In this document: positions 8,158-15,695 of the stretch, piece by piece
Layout: every line of letters begins with the position of its first letter
How positions within the stretch are numbered: the first letter of the stretch is position 1
Source of the DNA: Anaerolineales bacterium UBA2317
Lineage (GTDB): Bacteria; Chloroflexota; Anaerolineae; Anaerolineales; Villigracilaceae
Direction of reading: 5' to 3'
Assembly: GCA_002345215.1 (NCBI GenBank)
Contig: DDVH01000028.1
Span: 74,285 to 100,632 of the forward strand
Length of the DNA stretch: 26,348 bases
The notes under the pieces: model-generated
Databases searched by the model: none
What the model was told of the DNA's origin: nothing
Seen by the model: the letters and a program-made list of their open reading frames with translations, nothing else
Position numbers and translations under genes: made by a program

Positions 8158-8370
8158 CTAAAATACAACCCTTTGTGTTGCTAGTAGACATAAAAAGCCA
8201 ATGGCGCACGTCATCAATGACAACAAAACGACAATCACAAAACGTTGAATAGACGTCATGCCCAAAAAGCGGCTAGACTTTCCTCCACTGCGGCGTGTGC
8301 CAGCGGCAGGCTGAAATTTGGCTTGCTCATCAAAATCTTTAGATGATTCTTCACGAAGATTATCAAACAT
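8158..8370 (-). CDS. Small one-helix membrane protein, 70 residues
   Basis: Residues 1-38 are polar and charged (MFDNLREESSKDFDEQAKF, then a basic RRSGGKSSR stretch). Residues about 42-65 form one transmembrane helix. The ATG at 8368-8370 is chosen because GAGGT lies 8 nt upstream; an in-frame ATG two codons earlier would be only 2 nt from it. The layout with FLGMTSIQRFVIV resembles small hypothetical proteins I associate with Anaerolineae, but I know no function for them. It is last in the minus-strand run after birA and converges with gyrA. Confidence 0.65.
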   Translation of the reverse strand: MFDNLREESSKDFDEQAKFQPAAGTRRSGGKSSRFLGMTSIQRFVIVVLLSLMTCAIGFLCLLATQRVVF

Positions 8371-8441
8371 AATCATTGACCTCGTAGTGTGGTGGGTCAC
8401 GTTTTTAATGTGACGTGTGGATGTAGATTAGCAAAAGTATA

Positions 8442-9218
8442 TCACGCGGCGGGGCGTAGGCTTACATCCCCAAAACGGACTATGACAGCGTTGCTATGCT
8501 CATCTCTCAGGCGCAGGCTTCCATCTGATTCAAGACCGTCTACTATGCCTGTTTCTGATTTTTCACCGCCTGAAAGTATATTCACTTGTTGATGTCGAAA
8601 TGCAAGCCGTTCTTCCCAAGTTTTTAGCATTTCATCGGATGAAAGTTTTTCGCGCCATGAGGTGATATTGAGCAAAATATCTTTGACAATTTCTTCACGA
8701 AGTAAGGGTTCTTTTCCTAACTCATCTTCAAGGCTTGTGGCGGGAAGTTGTAATGAATCATTGGGTGGTGTGGAATTTTTATAAACATTGATTCCCATGC
8801 CAATGACTAACGAGTCTACATCACTCCCAGACCAAACGGATTCGACTAAAATGCCGGCAACTTTTTTTCCGTTTAGTAAAACATCATTGGGCCATTTGAT
8901 TTTAGGACTCAAGCCCATGCCGAGGAGTGAGTCACTGATGGCAAGGGCTGACATGCAGACCGTCCGCGAGAGATGCGATGAGTCTTTAGGTCTAAGAATT
9001 AAACTGATTGCTAAAGCACTTCCTTTTGGAGTGTGCCAAGTTCTATGCAATCTTCCACGCCCACGTGTTTGTTCATCTGCAATTACAACCGAAAAATCTT
9101 TTGCGCCTGTTGCCGCCCAAGCGAGTGCTTCATCATTGGTAGAACCGATTGAATCAAAATAACGCAAACCGCCAATATTTATTTTTGATAATGCTTTTTT
9201 GAGGGAAGTTTCGTTCAT
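8442..9218 (-). CDS. birA: Biotin--[acetyl-CoA-carboxylase] ligase (monofunctional)
   Basis: 258-residue cytoplasmic enzyme that activates biotin as biotinyl-AMP and attaches it to the lysine of biotin carboxyl carrier domains. The catalytic core shows STNDEA (residues 26-31), the adenylate loop GRGRLHRTW (53-61), KWPNDV (108-113) and GKKVAGILVE. The loop usually reads GRGRxGRxW; here the second Gly is His, a position that varies in other phyla. The N-terminal winged-helix DNA-binding domain of E. coli-type BirA is absent, so it should not act as a repressor. The C-terminal SH3-like cap is present (VDGLESDGSLRLRD). No clear ribosome binding site precedes the ATG; an intergenic palindrome lies just upstream. 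Confidence 0.93.
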   Translation of the reverse strand: MNETSLKKALSKINIGGLRYFDSIGSTNDEALAWAATGAKDFSVVIADEQTRGRGRLHRTWHTPKGSALAISLILRPKDSSHLSRTVCMSALAISDSLLGMGLSPKIKWPNDVLLNGKKVAGILVESVWSGSDVDSLVIGMGINVYKNSTPPNDSLQLPATSLEDELGKEPLLREEIVKDILLNITSWREKLSSDEMLKTWEERLAFRHQQVNILSGGEKSETGIVDGLESDGSLRLRDEHSNAVIVRFGDVSLRPAA

Positions 9219-9227
9219 TTTTGTGTG

Positions 9228-9317
9228 ATGTCATTGCGAGGGCGATTGTTGCCCGAAGCAATCTCCTATAAAATTGTAGATTGCTTCGTCGGACTAAAGT
9301 CCTTCTCGCAATGACAT
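9228..9317. repeat. Palindromic intergenic repeat, ATTGCGAG family
   Basis: A 90-bp element with perfect 13-bp ends (ATGTCATTGCGAG and its complement) and inner arms GAAGCAATCT/AGATTGCTTC. It fills nearly the whole gap between birA and the M23 peptidase gene. A fragment of the same end is found at 25161-25173. I know this palindrome type from many environmental genomes. Confidence 0.8.
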
Positions 9318-9325
9318 ATTAATAA

Positions 9326-10492
9326 TTACTGCAAAATTTGATACGGGTTTACATTCGAGCCGCCAATGCGAACCTCAAAATGTAAATGTGCACCAAATGA
9401 ATTGCCTGTATTGCCAGAAAGCCCAATCGCAGCCCCTTGCCCAACGGTTTGACATTGCGTTACAAAAATTGTACTCAAGTGGGCATAAACTGTAACATAA
9501 CCATTACCATGGTCAATTTGTACAACGTTGCCATAACCATAATTCCAACCGCCTTGCGCCATTGTCACCACGCCTGTGCCAGAAGCATATACATTCGCAC
9601 CTTCTGGGGCATCAATATCAATTCCTAAGTGACCTGGTCCATACGCATTACCAGAAAGCGAAACACTATCTGCGGGCCAACCAAAACCGCTCGCAATCGG
9701 TCCGCCACCACATACATTTGCAGCATTTCCTCCGCCAGTGCCGGTATCTGCACCACGCGTTGTCGTGGGCAAATCTGCCGCCCAGTTGCGTAATTCGCGC
9801 GAAGCACCCGGAACAAAGACAACGCTACCGGGTTCAACCGTTGGGTTCGTTAAATCAATTTGATTGCCCGTGAAATCAATTATGCCTTGTGGCTCTGTAA
9901 AAAGTTTTTCTGCCACAGTTTCAAATGTATCACCTTCTTGCCATGTGTAATACATTCCATCCACAGGTGGAATGGTCAACTCCATGCCGGGGCGTAAACT
10001 ATGTGGGTTATCTTCTAATTGTTCATTCACATATAAAATTGTTTCAGATTTGATTTTATAAGTTTCAGCGATGTTATACATCGCATCGCCGCGCGAAACA
10101 CGATAAAACACAGGCTCTGTACGCTCGCGTTCAGGGATATTTGTTTTCAATTGCAAATCACGAAAGATAGATGGAAAAAATCCGCTTCCTTCTACAGGGA
10201 TACTTGGTTGCCCATTTTGAATTGGATTCACATCCAAGGCGACTTGTGTCGGTTGTTCAGAAACAGTTATAACTTCAGGTGGCAATGTGCTTTTGTAGTA
10301 AAGTGTTCCGCTCAATAAACTGACAACCACCAGAATCGTCACCACCCAACTGATTAACGTAAACCTATCCGCTTTCGGTTTTTGCTTAGACTTCGGTTGA
10401 GTCGGCGGTTCATCCACAGCAGATTGAGCCTGTGGCTCAGGCTTTGATTTTTTCTTGAAGGGTGATTTGATTCTTTCTAAAAAGTTTTTCAT
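9326..10492 (-). CDS. Membrane-anchored LysM / M23 family peptidoglycan endopeptidase
   Basis: 388 residues. The N-terminus is cytoplasmic, basic and Pro-rich (KKKSKPEPQ); one membrane helix at about 45-66 is followed by an extracytoplasmic part. LysM-like domains lie at about 129-175 (YRVSRGDAMYNIAETY to LTIPP) and 180-228 (YTWQEGDTFETVAEKL to VFVPG). The C-terminal M23 domain has the zinc ligands H288-x3-D292 (GHLGIDID) and H369-x-H371 (GAHLHFE), plus H338 in YAHLS, so it should be catalytically active. It probably cuts peptide cross-links of the cell wall during growth or division. It lies between rho and birA on the same strand, with repeat-filled gaps on both sides. The ribosome binding site is weak. 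Confidence 0.92.
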   Translation of the reverse strand: MKNFLERIKSPFKKKSKPEPQAQSAVDEPPTQPKSKQKPKADRFTLISWVVTILVVVSLLSGTLYYKSTLPPEVITVSEQPTQVALDVNPIQNGQPSIPVEGSGFFPSIFRDLQLKTNIPERERTEPVFYRVSRGDAMYNIAETYKIKSETILYVNEQLEDNPHSLRPGMELTIPPVDGMYYTWQEGDTFETVAEKLFTEPQGIIDFTGNQIDLTNPTVEPGSVVFVPGASRELRNWAADLPTTTRGADTGTGGGNAANVCGGGPIASGFGWPADSVSLSGNAYGPGHLGIDIDAPEGANVYASGTGVVTMAQGGWNYGYGNVVQIDHGNGYVTVYAHLSTIFVTQCQTVGQGAAIGLSGNTGNSFGAHLHFEVRIGGSNVNPYQILQ

Positions 10493-10505
10493 TCTTTACT
10501 TTATT

Positions 10506-10560
10506 CCCTCTCCCATTTTGGGACGTGTGCCACGAAGTGGTAGAGGGTAAGGTGAGGGTC
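10506..10560. repeat. CCCTCTCCC-type palindromic repeat
   Basis: CCCTCT at 10506-10511 pairs with AGAGGG at 10542-10547, with nested hairpins TCCCATTTTGGGA (10511-10523) and CCAC-GAA-GTGG, then GGTGAGGGT at the right edge. It fills the rho-to-peptidase gap. It resembles the widespread CCCTCTCCC...GGTGAGGG intergenic elements. Confidence 0.6.
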
Positions 10561-10561
10561 T

Positions 10562-11842
10562 TTATAAATCGTTCTTAGTTAAGTTTTCCAAGAACTCAAT
10601 ATTATTTTTTGATTTTTCCATACGTGTCACAATGGCTTCAGTAGCAACAGATGGGTCCATGCCTGCGCCTTGTGGCGGAGGAGTGGTCATTTGGATGAAC
10701 ATACGGCGCATCAGCCAAACACGTTGCATGAGGTCTGGTCCGAGCAATAAATCTTCACGTCTAGTGGATGAACGTTCAATATCTACTGCTGGGTAGGTAC
10801 GGCGTTCTTGTAACTTACGTGACAAGTGCAATTCCATATTACCTGTACCTTTAAACTCTTCATAAACTACATCATCTAAACGAGAGCCAGTATCTACTAA
10901 ACAAGTTGCGATGATAGTCAACGAGCCGCCTTCTTCTACGTTACGTGCTGCGCCAAAAAATCTTTTTGGCGGGTACAAAGCTGAAGGGTCCATGCCTCCT
11001 GATAATGTTCTGCCTGAGGGATTAACGACCAAGTTATAGGCTCGGGCGAGGCGGGTAATTGAGTCCATTAAAATTACCACATGGCGACCAATCTCTACCA
11101 AACGCTTAGCGCGTTCTAATGCGAGTTCAGCCGTGCGAACGTGTGATGTGACAGGCTCATCAAATGTAGAGGCGACTACTTCTGCATCCACAGAACGATC
11201 CATGTCGGTTACTTCCTCTGGACGTTCACCGATGAGGGCGATAATCAAATGCACATCGGGATATTTAGTTGAAATTGAATTTGCAATTTGTTTGAGAATT
11301 GTGGTTTTGCCCGCCTTGGGTGGAGATACGATTAATCCGCGCTGACCACGTCCGATAGGTGCAATTAAATTAATTAAACGCGGGGCTAATGTGGCTGAGT
11401 CTGTTTCTAAATCAAAACGTTTATCTGGAAAAATTGGGGTGAGTTGTTCAAAAACAACTCTGCGTTTCATTTCTTCTGGATCCAACCCGTTGATTGATTC
11501 TACTTTCAATAAACCGAAATGCCTTTCACTTTCACGCGGCGGGCGAACTTGACCAATCACCAAATCGCCTGCGCGTAAATCATATTTTCGTAATTGCGCT
11601 TGCGACACATATACATCTTGGTCACTGATGCGATAGTTGGTGGCTCGTAAAAAGCCAATGCCTTCGCTCATAATTTCCAAGATGCCGCCACGCAATTCAA
11701 TGCCTTCTTTTTGCGCTTCGGCTTCGCGGATGAGCATAGCCAGCGTTTCTTTTTTCAACCGATTTGCATTCGGAATGTTAAAAGTTTTTGCCATACCGCG
11801 CAATTTGGCAAGGGGTTCATTTTCTAGTTCTAATATTTTCAT
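10562..11842 (-). CDS. rho: Transcription termination factor Rho
   Basis: Hexameric RNA-dependent ATPase/translocase that ends untranslated transcripts. 426 residues, without the long acidic N-terminal insertion seen in some phyla. Residues 1-45 are the N-terminal helical domain; 50-115 the RNA-binding cold-shock-like domain (GILEIMSEGIGFLR). Walker A is SPPKAGKTT at 173-181, Walker B VVILMDS around 255-261, the Q-loop NPSGRTLSGGMDP around 274-285, followed by FFGAARNVEEGGSLTI and the R-loop region EEFKGTGNMELHL. All core motifs are intact. A good promoter lies about 190 nt upstream, past the end of cydDC, so rho can be transcribed separately from the cyd genes. Confidence 0.97.
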   Translation of the reverse strand: MKILELENEPLAKLRGMAKTFNIPNANRLKKETLAMLIREAEAQKEGIELRGGILEIMSEGIGFLRATNYRISDQDVYVSQAQLRKYDLRAGDLVIGQVRPPRESERHFGLLKVESINGLDPEEMKRRVVFEQLTPIFPDKRFDLETDSATLAPRLINLIAPIGRGQRGLIVSPPKAGKTTILKQIANSISTKYPDVHLIIALIGERPEEVTDMDRSVDAEVVASTFDEPVTSHVRTAELALERAKRLVEIGRHVVILMDSITRLARAYNLVVNPSGRTLSGGMDPSALYPPKRFFGAARNVEEGGSLTIIATCLVDTGSRLDDVVYEEFKGTGNMELHLSRKLQERRTYPAVDIERSSTRREDLLLGPDLMQRVWLMRRMFIQMTTPPPQGAGMDPSVATEAIVTRMEKSKNNIEFLENLTKNDL

Positions 11843-11880
11843 GATGTTTTCTCTTTTTGAATTGGGAATAATATAAATGC

Positions 11881-11912
11881 AAAAACGACCAGTCCCCGCT
11901 AGGTGGGCTGGT
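11881..11912 (-). terminator. rho: Terminator-like hairpin in the rho leader
   Basis: On the minus strand ACCAGCCC pairs imperfectly with GGGGACTGGT around ACCTAGC, followed by CGTTTTT. It lies 39 nt upstream of the rho ATG. It may be an attenuator for rho autoregulation; this is inference from position and shape. Confidence 0.45.
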
Positions 11913-12040
11913 GAATTTCCTCAGGATGTGATTTGGGAATTTGGGAATTCAGTCAAGGTTCTCGTTACAATTTTTCAGACGCGCAAGGTTAACCACTGGA
12001 TTTGAAATTTCATTTTTCAAGCGTCTGGGGAGATGTTCAA

Positions 12041-12069
12041 ATTATAGCACTTCCACAAAAGAGTTGCAA
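12041..12069 (-). promoter_or_regulatory. rho: Probable rho promoter
   Basis: TTGCAA, 17 nt, TATAAT on the minus strand, 5 nt beyond the cydDC stop codon. The -10 is perfect, the -35 matches 4 of 6. The leader would be about 190 nt. Confidence 0.65.
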
Positions 12070-12073
12070 GCAC

Positions 12074-15000
12074 CTAATTTTGAGTCAACATACGATTTTG
12101 CAAGTTTGATAAATGCCGATACAAACTATCGCTTTGCATCAATTGCGCATGTGTGCCACGCTCCACAATTTGACCATGATTCATCACTAAAATTTCATTC
12201 ACATTTTCTAAACCAATTAAGCGATGTGTAATCAACAAAGAAGTTTTTTGTTTCATCACAGCAAATAATGTTTTCAAAACTTCTCCCTCGGTCAATGCAT
12301 CTAAATTTGCAGTGGGTTCATCTAAAATCAAAATCGGTGCATCTTTGATTAATGCACGTGCAATTGCCAAACGTTGACGTTCGCCACCAGATAACCTCAA
12401 ACCTTGTTCGCCAATCATCGTGTCGTACCCTTTGGGTAAACTCAAAATAAAATCATGAATTTGTGCGGATTTACATGCTGATTCAATTTCTTCTTTTGAG
12501 ACTTTCTTTTTAGCGAATCTCAAATTTTCATAAATGGATGTATTAAAGAAATAGGTGTTTTGAGATACATATCCGCATCTTTCGCGGACTTCATCCTGAT
12601 TCAGCAACTTGACATTTTCTCCACCCAAGCAGATTTCTCCCATTTGATAATCCCAAAATCGTAAAATTAAATTCGCAATCGTACTTTTCCCTGCACCACT
12701 CGGACCAACAATAGCAATTGAGTTGGAAGGTTTCAGGTCAAAGGTCACATGTTGAAGTGCTGGTGTGTTTTGATTTGGATAAGTAAAAGTCAAATCTGTA
12801 ATTCGTAATTCGTAATTTGTAGACGACTGATTACTGATAACTGTTCTCTGCTCTCTAATCTCTGGCTCTGTATCTACTACTTCAAACAATCTTTTTGCGG
12901 ATTCACGGGAGGAATTCCATGCTTGGGCGGCAACTGGAAGTGGAGTCGCTGCTTCAAAAGATGCAAGCGTTAACAATGATAAAGATGCCAACATTGGACC
13001 CGCAAGATTTCCATTGGTCACTTGTGGAATACACAAAAATAAAATTGTCCATAAAGCAAGGTTGGTTAGTAAAGTTGATAAGCTTGCACCGATGCCTGTA
13101 ATTAGTGATAATCTTTTTTGAGCATCGCTGTAATTGATGCCTTGTGTTGCAACTTTATTTAATCTTTCATCCCCTCTGCCATAAGCGAGTAAATCTGCAA
13201 TGCCTTGAATGCCATCAACGAGTTGGGTGTGTAATTCGGCTCGGATGTTAATGGTTTGTTCAGCAGATTTACGACTGATGATTTGAGTCAGCCAGGGGAG
13301 AATCAAGCCGAGGCTGATGAAAAATGTCAAATAGACAGGAGCAAGTATGGGGTAGAAAGAAGCGAGGAAGATAGCAGTGAAGAGTCCAACGACGATAGCA
13401 GTCAATGGAGGTGAAATCACTCGCACGTAAAAATTTTCCAATGTTTCAACATCACCGATGATGCGTGAGAGTAAGTCACCTGCACGAAAATTCATCAGGC
13501 GTGCGGGAGCAAGCGGTTCGAGTTTTTCATAAAACCAAATGCGAAATTTTGCGAGCAAACGAAAAGTGACATCGTGTGAAACGAGACGTTCAAAATAACG
13601 CGACAGCGCGCGAGTGATTCCAAAAAATCTTGTGCCAACAGTTGAAACGCCGAGGTCTGCAACTGATGTTGCGATGGCGGCAGTTGAAATTAACCAAGCG
13701 GATGTGCCCATGAGTGCAACGCTTGCGCCAATCGTGACGGAACTTAATAAAACTGAAAATGCAACACGATGCCAATTGCCTTTGAGAAATTGCAGAAGAC
13801 GGAAGGCGGTGGGTTGTTGGTGATTGGTAATTGGTAATTGGTGATTAGTGACTGGAGAATTAGAGATTAGAGATTGAGGAATTATTTTTTTTGAAAAGAT
13901 TTCTTCTTTTCTCTTTCCACTTTCTACTTTATATATTTTCACCATCTTTGCATATAAGCCATTTGATTTAATTAATTCTTCATGTGTGCCTTGCTCAATG
14001 ATTTTGCCTTCATCTAAAACAATGATTTGGTCTGCCTGGAAAATTGTGTTGAGGCGATGTGCAATCGTGATGACCGTTTTACCTTGCATTAATTTCTTTG
14101 TTGATTCTTCAAGCAGTGATTCAGTTTCAGGGTCGAGGCTTGAAGTAGGTTCATCGAGAATCAAAATTGGAGCATCTTTGAGAAACGCACGTGCTAATGC
14201 AAGGCGTTGAGCTTGTCCGCTGGAGAGGCGAGAAGCATTTTCGCCAATGATGGTTTCATATTTTTCAGGAAGAGATTCGATGAAGTCATGTAGTTGAGCA
14301 GATTTCGCGGCTTGGATAATTTCTTCGTCAGTTGCATCCACTTTGCCGAGACGGATATTGTTTGCGATTGTGTCGTGGAAGAGATGTGGTTTTTGTGGAA
14401 CCCATGCAATAGAATGCAGAAGGCTGAAGGCAGATGGTTGAATGTTACCTTCAGTTGGTTGGATGAAGCCAAGTAAAAGGTTTACTAGTGTTGATTTTCC
14501 TGAGCCTGTTTTGCCAACCAGTGCAATGTGTTGACCTTTGTTGATAGTTAGGTTTACGTTTTGTAATGCAGGTTTGGATTCGTTGGGATAAGTAAAAGAG
14601 AGATTAGATAATTCGATATTTGATATTTGTTCTTCGATTTTCGAATATCGAATATCGGCAATTGGCGTATCCAAAATTTCATAAATCTTTTTCGCCGCAG
14701 TTGTACCATTCATGCCTGCATGGAATTTTGCACCCAAGGCTCGAAGCGGCATATAAAACTCTGGGGCGAGGACTAATAAAAATAAGGCGGGTTGAAAATC
14801 CATGAAGCCGTATAACAAGCGGAATCCAATTTCAACTGCGACGACGGCTGTGCTAATTGTTGCGAGCAATTCCAATGCGAGTGCTGATAAAAACGTGATG
14901 CGTAAAACTTTGAGAGTCGTGTCACGATATTGTTCACTGATTTTTGCAATGTTTTTTGCTTGCCCTTTGGATTGACCAAATAGTTTTAAAGTTGTTAGTC

Positions 15001-15613
15001 CTTGTAAACTATCTAAAAAATGTGCGCTTAATAATTGCAATGTATCGTATTGACGTTTGGTGACAATCTCTGCACCTTTGCCGATGATAATCATAAAAAA
15101 TGGAATCATTGGTGCCGTGAGTAAAAAAACAATTCCAGTTAACAAATCAATGGGGAAGACGAAGATAAGAATAGAGATTGGAACTAATGCTGTGATGACT
15201 AACTGTGGGAGATATTGACTGAAATACGCATCCAACGCTTCAATGCCTTCGACTGCGGCTGTAGTCAATTCCCCTGTACGTTGACCTCGCGAGTAAGCAG
15301 GTCCAAGCTTGAGGATATGTGCAAAAAGTTTTTCGCGTAAGTCCGTTTTGATTTTGACCGCAACTGCATTGGCGGAGACTTCACTTAACCAAGATAAAAA
15401 AGCACGCCCACTGATGGCGAGCAAAATAAAAATAAGCAGTGACATCACTTGAGCAAATGTTTGCTTTTCGAGAAAAACATCGTTAATCACACTGCTGAGG
15501 AGATGTGCTTGCCAAATGGTCAAGAACCCAGCTACAAGTCCAGAGAGAATCGTTAACGTCAAATGGAAGCGTGAGTCGCGGGTTAGGGTTAGGGTTAGGA
15601 GTCTACGATGCAT
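12074..15613 (-). CDS. cydDC: Fused CydDC: heterodimeric-type cytochrome bd assembly ABC exporter in one chain
   Basis: 1179 residues, about the sum of CydD and CydC. The first half has six membrane helices (about 15-290), then an ATPase domain with Walker A GKTGSGKST (367-375), signature LSSGQAQ (463-469), LILDEP (484-489) and H519. The second half has helices at about 615-890, Walker A GPSGAGKST (970-978), signature LSGGERQ (1074-1080) and LILDEP. Both sites look competent, though the first signature reads LSSGQ where LSGGQ is usual. The known CydDC pair exports thiols or handles heme and is needed for assembly of cytochrome bd; here it follows cydA and cydB by 82 nt. Residues about 563-603 and the linkers before each ATPase are low-complexity and encoded by short-period repeat-like DNA. 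No clear ribosome binding site precedes ATG 15611-15613. Confidence 0.93.
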   Translation of the reverse strand: MHRRLLTLTLTRDSRFHLTLTILSGLVAGFLTIWQAHLLSSVINDVFLEKQTFAQVMSLLIFILLAISGRAFLSWLSEVSANAVAVKIKTDLREKLFAHILKLGPAYSRGQRTGELTTAAVEGIEALDAYFSQYLPQLVITALVPISILIFVFPIDLLTGIVFLLTAPMIPFFMIIIGKGAEIVTKRQYDTLQLLSAHFLDSLQGLTTLKLFGQSKGQAKNIAKISEQYRDTTLKVLRITFLSALALELLATISTAVVAVEIGFRLLYGFMDFQPALFLLVLAPEFYMPLRALGAKFHAGMNGTTAAKKIYEILDTPIADIRYSKIEEQISNIELSNLSFTYPNESKPALQNVNLTINKGQHIALVGKTGSGKSTLVNLLLGFIQPTEGNIQPSAFSLLHSIAWVPQKPHLFHDTIANNIRLGKVDATDEEIIQAAKSAQLHDFIESLPEKYETIIGENASRLSSGQAQRLALARAFLKDAPILILDEPTSSLDPETESLLEESTKKLMQGKTVITIAHRLNTIFQADQIIVLDEGKIIEQGTHEELIKSNGLYAKMVKIYKVESGKRKEEIFSKKIIPQSLISNSPVTNHQLPITNHQQPTAFRLLQFLKGNWHRVAFSVLLSSVTIGASVALMGTSAWLISTAAIATSVADLGVSTVGTRFFGITRALSRYFERLVSHDVTFRLLAKFRIWFYEKLEPLAPARLMNFRAGDLLSRIIGDVETLENFYVRVISPPLTAIVVGLFTAIFLASFYPILAPVYLTFFISLGLILPWLTQIISRKSAEQTINIRAELHTQLVDGIQGIADLLAYGRGDERLNKVATQGINYSDAQKRLSLITGIGASLSTLLTNLALWTILFLCIPQVTNGNLAGPMLASLSLLTLASFEAATPLPVAAQAWNSSRESAKRLFEVVDTEPEIREQRTVISNQSSTNYELRITDLTFTYPNQNTPALQHVTFDLKPSNSIAIVGPSGAGKSTIANLILRFWDYQMGEICLGGENVKLLNQDEVRERCGYVSQNTYFFNTSIYENLRFAKKKVSKEEIESACKSAQIHDFILSLPKGYDTMIGEQGLRLSGGERQRLAIARALIKDAPILILDEPTANLDALTEGEVLKTLFAVMKQKTSLLITHRLIGLENVNEILVMNHGQIVERGTHAQLMQSDSLYRHLSNLQNRMLTQN
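12797..12868. repeat. Short-period repeat-like DNA encoding the linker before the second CydDC ATPase
   Basis: Tandem GTAATTCGTAATTCGTAATT runs into GACTGATTACTGATAACTG and CTCTGCTCTCT. It encodes the linker REQRTVISNQSSTNYELR at residues about 920-937. The DNA texture is that of intergenic spacer repeats, not of the flanking coding sequence. Confidence 0.5.
13811..13879. repeat. Short-period repeat-like DNA encoding the linker between CydD and CydC halves
   Basis: Near-tandem GATTGGTAATTGGTAATTGG continues into GATTAGTGACTGG and AGAGATTAGAGATTGAG. It encodes residues about 580-602, including VTNHQLPITNHQQP. It keeps frame but has no counterpart expected in CydD or CydC. Confidence 0.6.
14610..14658. 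repeat. Short-period palindromic DNA before the first CydDC ATPase
   Basis: ATTCGATATTTGATATTTG faces TTCGAATATCGAATATCGG. It encodes the linker IRYSKIEEQISNIE at residues about 321-334, just ahead of the first nucleotide-binding domain. Confidence 0.5.
15580..15599. repeat. Hexanucleotide repeat GGGTTA in the 5' end of cydDC
   Basis: Three and a third units of GGGTTA on the plus strand, read in cydDC as CTAACC and giving LTLTLT at residues 6-11. It lies 5 codons after the start codon. A 6-nt unit cannot shift the frame. Confidence 0.8.
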
Positions 15614-15639
15614 ATTTCAGTTTGAAGGTTTCATGTTTG

Positions 15640-15679
15640 AAAGTTGGAAGGTTATACAACTTTCAAACCTTCCAACTTT
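15640..15679. repeat. Hairpin between cydB and cydDC
   Basis: AAAGTTGGAAGGTT and its exact complement, 14-bp arms, 12-nt loop, in the 82-nt cydB-cydDC gap. On the cyd transcript no T-run follows, so it looks more like a processing or stabilising hairpin, or a repeat element, than a terminator. Confidence 0.7.
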
Positions 15680-15695
15680 TTAACTTGCAAACAAT

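Noticed and set aside
8788..9162. 124-codon ORF opposite birA
   Set aside because: Antisense shadow; birA has all catalytic motifs in the other frame.
11941..12231. 96-codon plus-strand ORF at the end of cydDC
   Set aside because: Lies opposite cydDC and the rho promoter; no ribosome binding site and no recognisable protein.
12797..14658. Short repeats in cydDC as a CRISPR-like array
   Set aside because: No regular repeat-spacer alternation; the repeats are near-contiguous, of different sequence and in coding frame.
15580..15599. GGGTTA repeat as a true telomere
   Set aside because: Only just over three units, inside a coding region of a bacterial gene run; no chromosome end.
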